A stretch of 7,573 nucleotides of DNA from Bacillota bacterium (GTDB taxonomy: Bacteria > Bacillota > Clostridia > Lachnospirales > Lachnospiraceae), in contig JAEXNR010000055.1 in the NCBI GenBank assembly GCA_023439505.1, positions 1 through 7,573 of the forward strand, given 5' to 3'. Shown piece by piece: positions 1-5,341 of the stretch (position 1 is its first letter; the number at the start of each line of letters is the position of its first letter). A program made the position numbers and the translations under genes. The notes below the pieces were generated by a model. The model did not search any database. It was not told the DNA's origin and saw only the letters and a program-made list of their open reading frames with translations.

Positions 1-91
1 GCGAGAAAATATATCCGAGCTAAAATCCTATTGTTAAAGGATGACAACAATTCTAATGAATACATTGCTGAAAAGCTGGATATAACTGTTC
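1..91. repeat. Left copy of the 91-bp terminal direct repeat
   Basis: Bases 1-91 are identical, base for base, to 7483-7573 at the other end. The repeat lies inside the coding sequence of the IS630-type transposase fragment, and the reading frame continues smoothly when the two copies are superimposed. I infer that this is the overlap left by an assembler on a circular molecule rather than a biological terminal repeat. Confidence 0.95.
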
Positions 92-132
92 CTACTGTAA
101 GACTGTGTATAGAAAAATTTATTGCAGTATAG
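1..132 (+). pseudogene. IS630-family transposase, N-terminal HTH (3' part, truncated)
   Basis: This is the continuation of the frame that starts at 7399. It reads in frame from base 1 (codon GCG) to a TAG at 130-132. The recognition helix region PTVRLCIEKFIA is present. In IS630 transposases the next residues are normally a GG-containing turn leading to the catalytic domain. Here they are replaced by V and a stop, so homology ends at about base 126-127. The DNA beyond belongs to a different gene on the opposite strand, which marks a recombination junction rather than simple mutation. Confidence 0.8.
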
Positions 133-253
133 CAAGCACAACGAATTTGCTCTGGGACTTAAATTGTTTCTTATCAAGGGCATGTAAGATTTCCCATGCC
201 CTTTTGTCTTCCTCTTCTTCCTCATAGAATCGGATATTCGTATTCCTAATCAT
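119..253 (-). pseudogene. ParR-like partition protein, N-terminal fragment
   Basis: This short frame of 44 codons starts at ATG 253-251 with a good AAAGGAG six bases upstream and follows the ParM-like gene by 57 bp on the same strand. The product starts MIRNTNIRFYEEEE and continues with KRAWEILHALDKKQFKSQSK. I recognise this as the start of small proteins that follow clostridial parM genes: a basic beta-strand, then AWEYL and KKFKSYS-type motifs. Such proteins are probably the centromere-binding ParR partner, with a ribbon-helix-helix fold. The family is usually around 100 residues or more. Here it ends a few codons into its second conserved block, exactly where the IS630 fragment begins, so the C-terminal part that would contact ParM filaments is lost. 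The fragment may keep some DNA-binding ability. The ParR assignment is inference from position and motif memory. Confidence 0.6.
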
Positions 254-293
254 TGAAAACTCCTTTCTCATAAGATTTTAACCATATCAATTG

Positions 294-311
294 ATCAGAA
301 ATCTTTCTGAT
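294..311. repeat. Inverted repeat after parM stop
   Basis: ATCAGAAA (294-301) and TTTCTGAT (304-311) form a perfect 8-bp inverted repeat with a two-base centre. It lies directly at the stop codon of the ParM-like gene, in the gap before the ParR-like fragment. It could be a small intercistronic hairpin or a protein-binding operator. No T-tract follows, so it is unlikely to be a strong terminator. Confidence 0.45.
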
Positions 312-1243
312 TAACGATTCTGGTTTTGTCTGCGAAGTCCCATATAACAGTAATACTCGTATCCTTTTGCCGTTGCACAGATATCTGTGATAAAGAAGGT
401 CTTATCTGGATTATACTCACCAACAGTTTCCACCAGTTTATGACCACCACCCATAATATGCAGATTCATGAGTTTGTCGTTATATTCATAATCTTTCAAC
501 TTCGCAAATATTTCAGCCACATAATCTGCTGCTGCGTTTATGATTAAGGAATTATACGGTTCATCTACTTTTGTTACTCCCGTTCTTAGAAAACGCTCAA
601 TCACATCATCCATAAGATTGGTTCCTGTTTCATCCAGAACTTTATTGCGAATTCTAATTGCACACTGGTTGACTCCGAATTTCTCCGTCCATGATTTATT
701 CTCCATTGCCCTTCTGTCATTGAGATACATAATGTTCATTGTTCCATTTCCAATATCCACAAGCATATTAATTCCAGTAAATTCTTTTAATGTCTCTGCC
801 ACAGCAGAATAGCACTGTGGCATTACCGTACAATCGACAATTTCTACCAGATATTTCTTCTCATGATATTCAAAATCCACATAGCGATTGCGAAGCAGAT
901 ACGACTTAAACGATTCTCTTTGTGCCTTTACCCATTTCAGTGGAAGTCCTACTGCCAGATGAATCTTTGCCTCATGCAATCCTCGAAGTTCCAGTTCCTT
1001 TGCAATCGCAGCCAGAGTCAAGATATAATAATCATCGTCTGCAATCTTATCGGCAAGAAAGCTTTTGTGCCCTTCTGATATTACATAATATTTGTCTTCA
1101 TATTTCACATAATCCTTGCTAAAAATCGGCGCTGTTTCACTTGCTTCGGCGGACGCCTTGAAGCAAAAGTGTGCCGTCTTAATGTTGCCGTACCCGTGGT
1201 CACAGCCAATAATTAAAGTTCCATTCATATTATAATCTCTCAT
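311..1243 (-). CDS. parM: ParM/StbA-family actin-like plasmid segregation ATPase
   Basis: This encodes an actin-fold ATPase of about 310 residues, which would polymerise in the cytoplasm to push plasmid copies apart. Visible actin-family motifs, numbered from the start chosen here, are phosphate-1 (IIGCDHGYGNIKT, 11-23, Asp15), a connecting segment with MPQCYSAV (141-148), phosphate-2 (LVDIGNGTMN, 161-170, Asp163) and the adenosine motif (LHIMGGGHKL, 261-270). The length fits the ParM family. I chose ATG 1243 because AAAGGAG lies eight bases upstream and phosphate-1 then sits near the N-terminus, as in ParM. The frame stays open to ATG 1363, which overlaps the tnpV stop as TAATG, and to a second ATG at 1345 with its own GGGAGGG. 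A 40- or 34-residue extension is therefore possible. The gene follows parB and tnpV and precedes the ParR-like fragment, so it reads as the motor of the partition operon. Confidence 0.85.
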   Translation of the reverse strand: MRDYNMNGTLIIGCDHGYGNIKTAHFCFKASAEASETAPIFSKDYVKYEDKYYVISEGHKSFLADKIADDDYYILTLAAIAKELELRGLHEAKIHLAVGLPLKWVKAQRESFKSYLLRNRYVDFEYHEKKYLVEIVDCTVMPQCYSAVAETLKEFTGINMLVDIGNGTMNIMYLNDRRAMENKSWTEKFGVNQCAIRIRNKVLDETGTNLMDDVIERFLRTGVTKVDEPYNSLIINAAADYVAEIFAKLKDYEYNDKLMNLHIMGGGHKLVETVGEYNPDKTFFITDICATAKGYEYYCYMGLRRQNQNR

Positions 1244-1362
1244 TCGTTCTTCTCCTTTACCATTCGGTGTTGTTGTAATTTCGGATTGATTTGGTTTTCC
1301 CCTAAAATAATTCTGACTTCCTGCTATCCTTAAGTTCTCATTCATAAATAAAATCCCTCCCA

Positions 1363-1743
1363 TTAGTGAAACTGATTAACAATATCTTGAAATATAACTT
1401 CTTCCGCTATTCGTTTGGCTTCTTCCCGAAGTCTCCACATTTCCATGGTGGAACTGGAATCTTTAGGGAAATGACTCTTTAAATATTTCTCAGTCATGGA
1501 ATCCAGCATCTGATAAGCTTCCTCATCAACCTCTGTTGCTTTTGCCATTAATTTCCCAAATCGAAGTAAATGACGATATCGCTCTGGATGATTCTCTTTC
1601 ATAAAATTCATCCAAAGATGTCCATACTTTCCTACATGAATTGTCTCTTGTATTTCTGCCTCTGCAATTACAGGATAAAATATTCCATCTCGTTCTTCAT
1701 AACGAACTCCCATGGAATCAAATAATGTTCTCTCTTCACTCAT
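1363..1743 (-). CDS. tnpV: TnpV-family transposon-encoded protein
   Basis: This is a soluble protein of 126 residues. The start MSEERTLFDSMG and the core YGHLWMNFMKENHPERYRHLL, then RFGKLMAKATEVDEEAY, followed by a C-terminal helix with EMWRLREEAKRIAEEVI, match the TnpV family of transposon-encoded proteins (named after a clostridial mobilizable transposon gene). The family's biochemical role is not established. Predicted structure is mostly helical, with no signal peptide or membrane segment. It starts five bases after the parB stop, with a weak GGAAGG-like site upstream, and its stop overlaps a possible ATG of the next gene. It is therefore embedded in the partition operon and probably translated with it. 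Its place between parB and parM suggests an accessory role in maintenance, but nothing in the sequence proves this. Confidence 0.85.
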   Translation of the reverse strand: MSEERTLFDSMGVRYEERDGIFYPVIAEAEIQETIHVGKYGHLWMNFMKENHPERYRHLLRFGKLMAKATEVDEEAYQMLDSMTEKYLKSHFPKDSSSTMEMWRLREEAKRIAEEVIFQDIVNQFH

Positions 1744-1748
1744 AATAA

Positions 1749-2765
1749 TTACCTTCCCTTCTTCTCCATTGTCTTTGCTTGATTAAGACTCCATTCTTTC
1801 ACAAGCTTTTCAATCAGTTCCACTTTCTGTTTTGGTGTAAAATCAGATGGGAAATACCCTTCTAATGAATCTGCATAAATCTTTAGCTTTTCCCTCTGAT
1901 TTGGTTTCTCTTCCCCAAGAATTTTATAAAGCATATCCATATCTAACTTTCCAGATTGACTCATCCGCTTCATTCGATTTGCTTGAGATAAGGACGGAAT
2001 CACCTGCTCCAGTTCCATAACTGCATGAAGCTCATACTGTTCTTCTTCTGACAAATAAGACAGTTCTACTGCCGAACGAAATGCCAATTTTTCTTCATCT
2101 ACCATATCCAGAATCTTTGGTATCAGATTGGTAAGACGAATATATCTTGCAATCTGGTTTCTGCTTTCTCCTATTTGTCTTGCCAACAATTCATCTGTCC
2201 GAACTCTTGTTTGTTCTTTTTCTAATGGCTGACTGCCTAACTGCCATTTTCCTGAATCATCATAAGAACAAACCCATTGATTCAGTTCCAAAGTAGGATT
2301 TTCTAACTTCGTCCCCACTGGAGACAAAGTTCCATCTTGAAACAAATCATTTCGCTTTCCCTGCTGTTTCATTGCCTCCAACTTCATCTTATAAGCAAAA
2401 GCTTTTTCACTATGTCTGATATGCTCTCGTTGAAGATTGCTGTCGATCATGGCTATTGTGGCTTCTGCATCATCCATCTGCATAACCATGACAGGAACTG
2501 TATCAACACCAGCCCAATCACAAGCAGCTTTTCTTCTATGACCTGCAATAATCTCATACCCTTCTCCATCAGGATTAGGTCTAACAATCAGCGGAACCAA
2601 TATTCCTTTTTCATCAATGCTTTTGGATAATTCAAACAACTGCATATCATGCTCCACTCGAAATGGATGTCCTTTAAACTCATGTAATTCACTGATTTTG
2701 ACGTTTCCCGTCTGTAATTCCTGTTCGTTGTTCCATAATGAACACAATTCCTTAGATTTCTTCAT
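1749..2765 (-). CDS. parB: ParB/Spo0J-family partition protein
   Basis: This is a DNA-binding partition protein of 338 residues. The N-terminal ParB nuclease-like/CTP-binding domain (about 24-115) contains VPLIVRPNPDG, the GHRRKAA motif (75-81, the GxRR-type nucleotide box) and NLQREHIRHSEKAFAY (110-125). A helix-turn-helix follows (about 188-212: DELLARQIGESRNQIARYIR), then a helical C-terminal part that ends basic. Between the two domains, about 142-187 is a polar insertion with Trp and Gly-Ser residues that I do not associate with chromosomal Spo0J. ATG 2765 is supported by AGGAGG nine bases upstream. No ParA Walker ATPase gene is adjacent. Instead an actin-like ParM follows after tnpV. 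ParB proteins of this type are common on clostridial conjugative elements. Whether it loads on a parS-like site here is unknown, and I found no certain parS. Confidence 0.88.
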   Translation of the reverse strand: MKKSKELCSLWNNEQELQTGNVKISELHEFKGHPFRVEHDMQLFELSKSIDEKGILVPLIVRPNPDGEGYEIIAGHRRKAACDWAGVDTVPVMVMQMDDAEATIAMIDSNLQREHIRHSEKAFAYKMKLEAMKQQGKRNDLFQDGTLSPVGTKLENPTLELNQWVCSYDDSGKWQLGSQPLEKEQTRVRTDELLARQIGESRNQIARYIRLTNLIPKILDMVDEEKLAFRSAVELSYLSEEEQYELHAVMELEQVIPSLSQANRMKRMSQSGKLDMDMLYKILGEEKPNQREKLKIYADSLEGYFPSDFTPKQKVELIEKLVKEWSLNQAKTMEKKGR

Positions 2766-2783
2766 CTTCTCATTCCTCCTGTT

Positions 2784-2811
2784 ATTCTAGGTGTCCTGTG
2801 AAAACTGGCAA
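2784..2811 (-). promoter_or_regulatory. Candidate promoter of the parB-tnpV-parM operon
   Basis: On the minus strand TTGCCA (2811-2806) and TAGAAT (2789-2784) match -35 and -10 boxes with one mismatch each and a 16-bp spacer. The -35 overlaps the T-tract of the hairpin upstream. The expected start would fall at or next to the AGGAGG of parB, giving an extremely short leader. The real promoter may therefore lie further upstream, with this site secondary or fortuitous. Confidence 0.4.
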
Positions 2812-2863
2812 AAAAAGAAGACCGCCTGCTTTCACATCAAAGATGTTGAAAACAAGCGGTCTT
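2810..2863 (-). terminator. Nested hairpin with T-tract upstream of parB
   Basis: AAGACCGC (2818-2825) pairs with GCGGTCTT (2856-2863). Inside, TTTCA/CATC (2830-2838) pairs with GATG/TGAAA (2842-2851), with a one-base bulge and a small internal loop. On the minus strand the stem is closely followed by seven T (2816-2810), the form of an intrinsic terminator. It would stop minus-strand transcripts coming from the 2900-3300 side just before parB. It could insulate the operon, or act as an attenuator if the par promoter lies upstream of it. Confidence 0.65.
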
Positions 2864-3062
2864 TCGACTCTTAACTATAAAATTGTTGATGGTTTATTTT
2901 ACTGAAATCATCCGATTTATGAACGATATATTTTTGTGTCCACTCATACCAGCTCTATAACTACCGAGACTTTAATCTCATTGGAAATCTCTTTTTTTCT
3001 TCCAAAATTCGATTTCCCAGTGAACTTAAAAACCCTCGCAAAGTGCGTAAATTCAAGGATTT

Positions 3063-3125
3063 CTACATATTCACCCTTTGTAGACAACAGACGGTCTCCA
3101 CGTGCGTGGAGGCTGAAATTTTATA
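3063..3125 (-). pseudogene. Possible 3'-end remnant of rlmD (rumA), candidate att core
   Basis: On the minus strand a short open stretch reads ISASTHVETVCCLQRVNM and then a stop (3065-3063). HVETV followed by a hydrophobic LLxR-type tail is the conserved C-terminus of the RlmD/RumA family of 23S rRNA (uracil-C5) methyltransferases. The HVETV codons (3104-3090) begin CACGTGGAG. The 3' end of rumA is a known insertion site for some Firmicute integrative elements, so this may be an attachment core carried on the element. The frame is closed just upstream, so no functional methyltransferase is encoded. The match is short and could be chance. Confidence 0.4.
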
Positions 3126-3157
3126 CTACATGGCGTAAGTCAGAGGGATATGGAGAA

Positions 3158-3198
3158 GGGGGGTAAAGTTGAGGTATTATTTTACCCCCTTTACCCCC
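3158..3198. repeat. GGGGGTAAA inverted and tandem repeat cluster
   Basis: GGGGGTAAA occurs at 3159-3167, and its complement TTTACCCCC occurs twice in tandem at 3181-3189 and 3190-3198. The first two copies face each other across a 13-bp spacer and could form a hairpin. The third is an exact direct copy, with a nine-base period. This looks like a cluster of protein-binding boxes or a small iteron array. No T-tract supports a terminator on the plus strand. Confidence 0.7.
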
Positions 3199-3299
3199 TT
3201 AGAGCAATATGAATTTATTTTAGGTGCTTTCTTCTCTACACCATATTTGGTTATCCGGATCATTGACTCTCACTCCGATGAACCTCAGAAGTATACCCA

Positions 3300-3557
3300 T
3301 TAATACTGTAGTATTATTTCGGTTAGGAATGGGGTAAGCTCTCCTGCTTGTTGTGCAAGATACATTTCATTTACTGCAATCTGTTCAATTCCAGAAGGAT
3401 ATCCTTCACCGTTTATAAAATCATAAACATCATGTAGTGTAAATACACCATTTTCCTTTTTCCAATAAAAACTATGAATTCCATAATATAAATCTTTTTG
3501 AAATGTTGTTCCAGTATTAGTAAATGTATCACTTCCATGCCACTCTGAACTCATCAT
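3300..3557 (-). pseudogene. Orphan C-terminal gene fragment, unknown product
   Basis: This open frame of 85 codons reads MMSSEWHGSDTFTN at its start, then YYGIHSFYWKKENG, VYDFINGEGYPSG and VNEMYLAQQAGELTPF, ending LTEIILQY. The composition is that of a real protein: balanced, aromatic-rich beta-strand segments followed by a helix. It is not a typical shadow frame. However, there is no ribosome binding site before the ATG. An in-frame stop lies six codons upstream (3575-3573), and the first codons overlap the start of the transposase remnant on the other strand. I infer it is the C-terminal tail of a longer, probably secreted protein, cut off by the insertion. The tail resembles, from memory, ends of polymorphic or RHS-type toxins, but I cannot name a family. 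Confidence 0.4.
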
Positions 3558-4053
3558 CGTTCTTGATTCAGCTCATAATAACTATCCTACTTATGAATTG
3601 TGTCAAGAATGGAATATGGTTCCATTCATTGACCAGAATCCCAGTAACAATGGAAATCTCACATATCCTGGCGCAGTCACCGTTAACGAAAAAGGTGTTC
3701 CCATCTGTTTAGGTGGGCATCCTATGGTTAACTGGGGCTACTTCAATGATAAGAATCGCTGCAAATGGAGATGCCCTCTTGCCTGTAGGAAAATCGAAGA
3801 ATGTTCCTGTAAATCGGAATGTTCTCCCTCTGAATATGGTCGTGTTATCTATACCAAACCATCTGATGATCCCAGAATATTTACACCTGTCCCACGAGGC
3901 ACAAAAGCTTTCAAGGATATGTTTAAAACCAGAGCGTGTTCAGAGCCTATCAATACCAGAATTCTCAATTTACCATGCACTTTTTTAATTCAAAGCAAGT
4001 ATCATGGCAAGATATTAAAGTATTCTCACTATTCAAAACAACTGCATATTTAA
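3553..4053 (+). pseudogene. DDE transposase remnant (C-terminal part)
   Basis: The frame reads IIVLDSAHNNYPTYEL from 3553, then EWNMVPFIDQNP, GGHPMVNWGYFNDKNRCKW, RCPLACRKIEECSCKSECSP, YGRVIYTKPSDDPRIFTPVPRG and ACSEPINTRILN. This is the second half of a DDE (RNase H-like) transposase of the IS4/IS1182-like kind, with its typical cysteine cluster. The Asp of LDSA is a likely catalytic residue, and the Glu of CSEPINTR the likely third acidic residue. The Pro there replaces the usual Arg (CSERINTR). The N-terminal half is missing. After about 3966 the expected ending seems displaced into another frame (a CIFN stretch near 4043 resembles the usual CIHL), indicating a frameshift. The apparent start at 3598 would be an internal TTG and is not a real start. 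It is an inactive fossil. Confidence 0.75.
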
Positions 4054-4145
4054 TTAAGAGTTTACGAATGCAAAAGCTGAATTGATAATAGTATTTATGC
4101 TAACCAACTAAGTCTCAACAGAATGTTAAATATTATCTTTCATCT

Positions 4146-4634
4146 TTAACTAAATTTTTCGATAAAAAATACTTTTTTCTCATTTGGGAAATATACAACA
4201 ACTAGTGTCGCCCCAAATTTTACAAACTTTTTCCAATTATAACATTCATCAAATTTAGGTTTATACCGTTCTGGAATATTAAGCTCCAATGTAGTTGTTT
4301 TCACAATTTCTTCAATCTCTTCACTTAGATCATCACTTGAGTCTCCGTCTATAGTATATATTTTCTTATTATTATTTTTCAAACTTATCAGGGACAAAGA
4401 CAAAGTACTGGTGTCTTTTATTATGTAAATTGAATATCGTGAACCGTCCGCTTCAAAACCCTGTTGATTATTTTTTTTATAAATCACCTTAAAACCTGAT
4501 GGTATATTAATATTCCAATACTCCTCAAAAGCACTCTCTCGCGACCAATTACTTTCCGCTTTATAATACAAAAATATAGGAATAAAAATAATTGTTATGA
4601 TAATAACTATTAATATACCTCTTTTTATCTTCAT
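4146..4634 (-). CDS. Small membrane-anchored protein of unknown function
   Basis: The product has 162 residues. A basic start (MKIKR) is followed by a strongly hydrophobic helix at about 6-24 (GILIVIIITIIFIPIFLYY), then a polar domain of about 135 residues that should lie outside the cell. There is no lipobox cysteine, so it is anchored by the uncleaved helix. The domain contains FEEYWNINIPSGFKVIYKKN and QQGFEADGSRYSIY. This recalls small Firmicute membrane proteins with a GF-x-GDG motif, some of which sit near toxins as possible immunity proteins. That is memory-based inference. The start at 4634 has a clear AGGAGG nine bases upstream (4649-4644). The gene stands alone, with non-coding DNA on both sides, and is richer in A+T than the recombinase genes. 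Confidence 0.75.
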   Translation of the reverse strand: MKIKRGILIVIIITIIFIPIFLYYKAESNWSRESAFEEYWNINIPSGFKVIYKKNNQQGFEADGSRYSIYIIKDTSTLSLSLISLKNNNKKIYTIDGDSSDDLSEEIEEIVKTTTLELNIPERYKPKFDECYNWKKFVKFGATLVVVYFPNEKKVFFIEKFS

Positions 4635-4726
4635 AAATGAGGCCCTCCTACTACATTATATTATTTATTAATAATCTCAGATAAACATTAATATTGTTAT
4701 TAATATCACCTGCCATGCCCCCCATA

Positions 4727-4736
4727 GGACCGGTCC
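4727..4736. repeat. 10-bp perfect palindrome GGACCGGTCC
   Basis: A GC-rich perfect palindrome stands out in AT-rich flanks between the membrane-protein gene and the serine recombinase. It could be a protein-binding site or the centre of a recombination site. It has no T-tract and no second copy in the window. Confidence 0.4.
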
Positions 4737-5150
4737 AGCAATTCAAAACACATTTGCATTATTCAAATAAGTTTACATATATCTTGGGGTATATGACTGG
4801 ATATTGTTATAATAAATTTCAAACCTTCCCCTGTGAAGTTTTTCTTCCGACTTCTCCGATAGAGCCATTTAAACAAGGATTTCAGTACATGTAATCGAAA
4901 CCCTCTCATATATCAAAAGTTTAATGATACACCATAGTATCGGTAACCTCCCACTAATGACTGATATGTCCGCTTTATCATTGTTACCGTTCTGATTTTT
5001 CTATTATCCTTAACCATTGGTTCAATTTACAAGTATTGTTTTATTTTCTTTCATTTGTTTTTACGATAAACTTACCCACTTGTAGCTGCTTCATACTATA
5101 AACCATTTCCTTTTGTTGATAATACAATACCATATAATGGATATTTTTTC

Positions 5151-5186
5151 CTTAATATTTTATTAAAATTTCTTAATATTTTATTA
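5151..5186. repeat. 15-bp direct repeat with 21-bp period
   Basis: CTTAATATTTTATTA occurs at 5151-5165 and again, exactly, at 5172-5186. The 21-bp period is two helical turns, placing both copies on the same face of the DNA. The tract is almost pure A+T. It would suit a duplex-unwinding element or paired binding sites, but low-complexity duplication by slippage is also possible. Confidence 0.6.
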
Positions 5187-5341
5187 CTCGTTTGATATAC
5201 TGGAATGTAATCTGAAAAATCCTCATTTGTTCTACAAAAAAATAATTCCTCGAAAATTTACGCAAAGGGGCATCAGTTTCCTATTTTGTCTGTAGAGATT
5301 TACCCAGTCCCTCCCTAAAATAATAGATATCTTCTGTAACA

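Larger units (their letters stand above)
2866..3299. other. Non-coding region upstream of the par operon
   Basis: About 430 bp without a convincing gene. It holds the possible rlmD 3' remnant (3063-3125), a CTCCAC/GTGGAG palindrome (3096-3111), the GGGGGTAAA boxes (3158-3198) and a small ATCCGGAT palindrome near 3254-3261. Frames open on both strands over 2940-3166 lack ribosome binding sites. Its place beside a ParB gene, with several symmetric motifs, makes it the best candidate for a centromere, an origin or an attachment site. Confidence 0.5.
4635..5341. other. AT-rich non-coding region with short repeats
   Basis: About 700 bp with no convincing gene. A plus-strand frame at 4694-4894 has no ribosome binding site or recognisable protein. 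Visible structure includes a perfect GGACCGGTCC palindrome (4727-4736), CGGTAAC/GTTACCG arms (4941-4947 and 4983-4989), and a duplicated 15-mer (5151-5186). It lies directly downstream of the complete serine recombinase, a usual place for an attachment site, and its A+T richness would also suit an origin. Neither role can be shown from sequence alone. Confidence 0.5.

Noticed and set aside
176..204. AAGGGCATG/CATGCCCTT hairpin followed by T-rich DNA on the plus strand
   Set aside because: It looks like a terminator after the IS fragment, but it lies wholly inside the ParR-like coding sequence (codons for RAWEILHAL) and the T-tract is interrupted.
34..225. Minus-strand 63-codon frame across the left end
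   Set aside because: It lies antisense to the IS630 HTH and out of frame with the better supported ParR-like fragment, and has no ribosome binding site.
3090..3119. CRISPR-like repeat: a CTCCAC/GTGGAG palindrome followed by CTGAAAT
   Set aside because: It resembles the shape of a type I repeat, but there is only one copy, no spacer pattern and no cas gene. The opposite strand gives a better explanation as the HVETV end of rlmD.
2944..3119. Minus-strand open stretch ending in IEIKV-like and VVIELV residues
   Set aside because: It has no start codon with a ribosome binding site and overlaps the rlmD-like tail in another frame. The composition is plausible, but nothing supports translation.
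2936..3166. Plus-strand open frame of 76 codons
   Set aside because: It has no ribosome binding site and no recognisable protein features, and it runs through the palindrome, the GGGGGTAAA box and the possible rlmD remnant.
4694..4894. Plus-strand open frame of 66 codons in the AT-rich region
   Set aside because: It has no ribosome binding site, an unlikely composition and no known motif. It is treated as chance.
3036..5263. Shared AATTTACGCA 10-mer near 3050 (minus strand) and 5257 (plus strand) as a possible att repeat pair
   Set aside because: The match is only ten bases in AT-rich DNA and the flanks diverge, so chance is likely.
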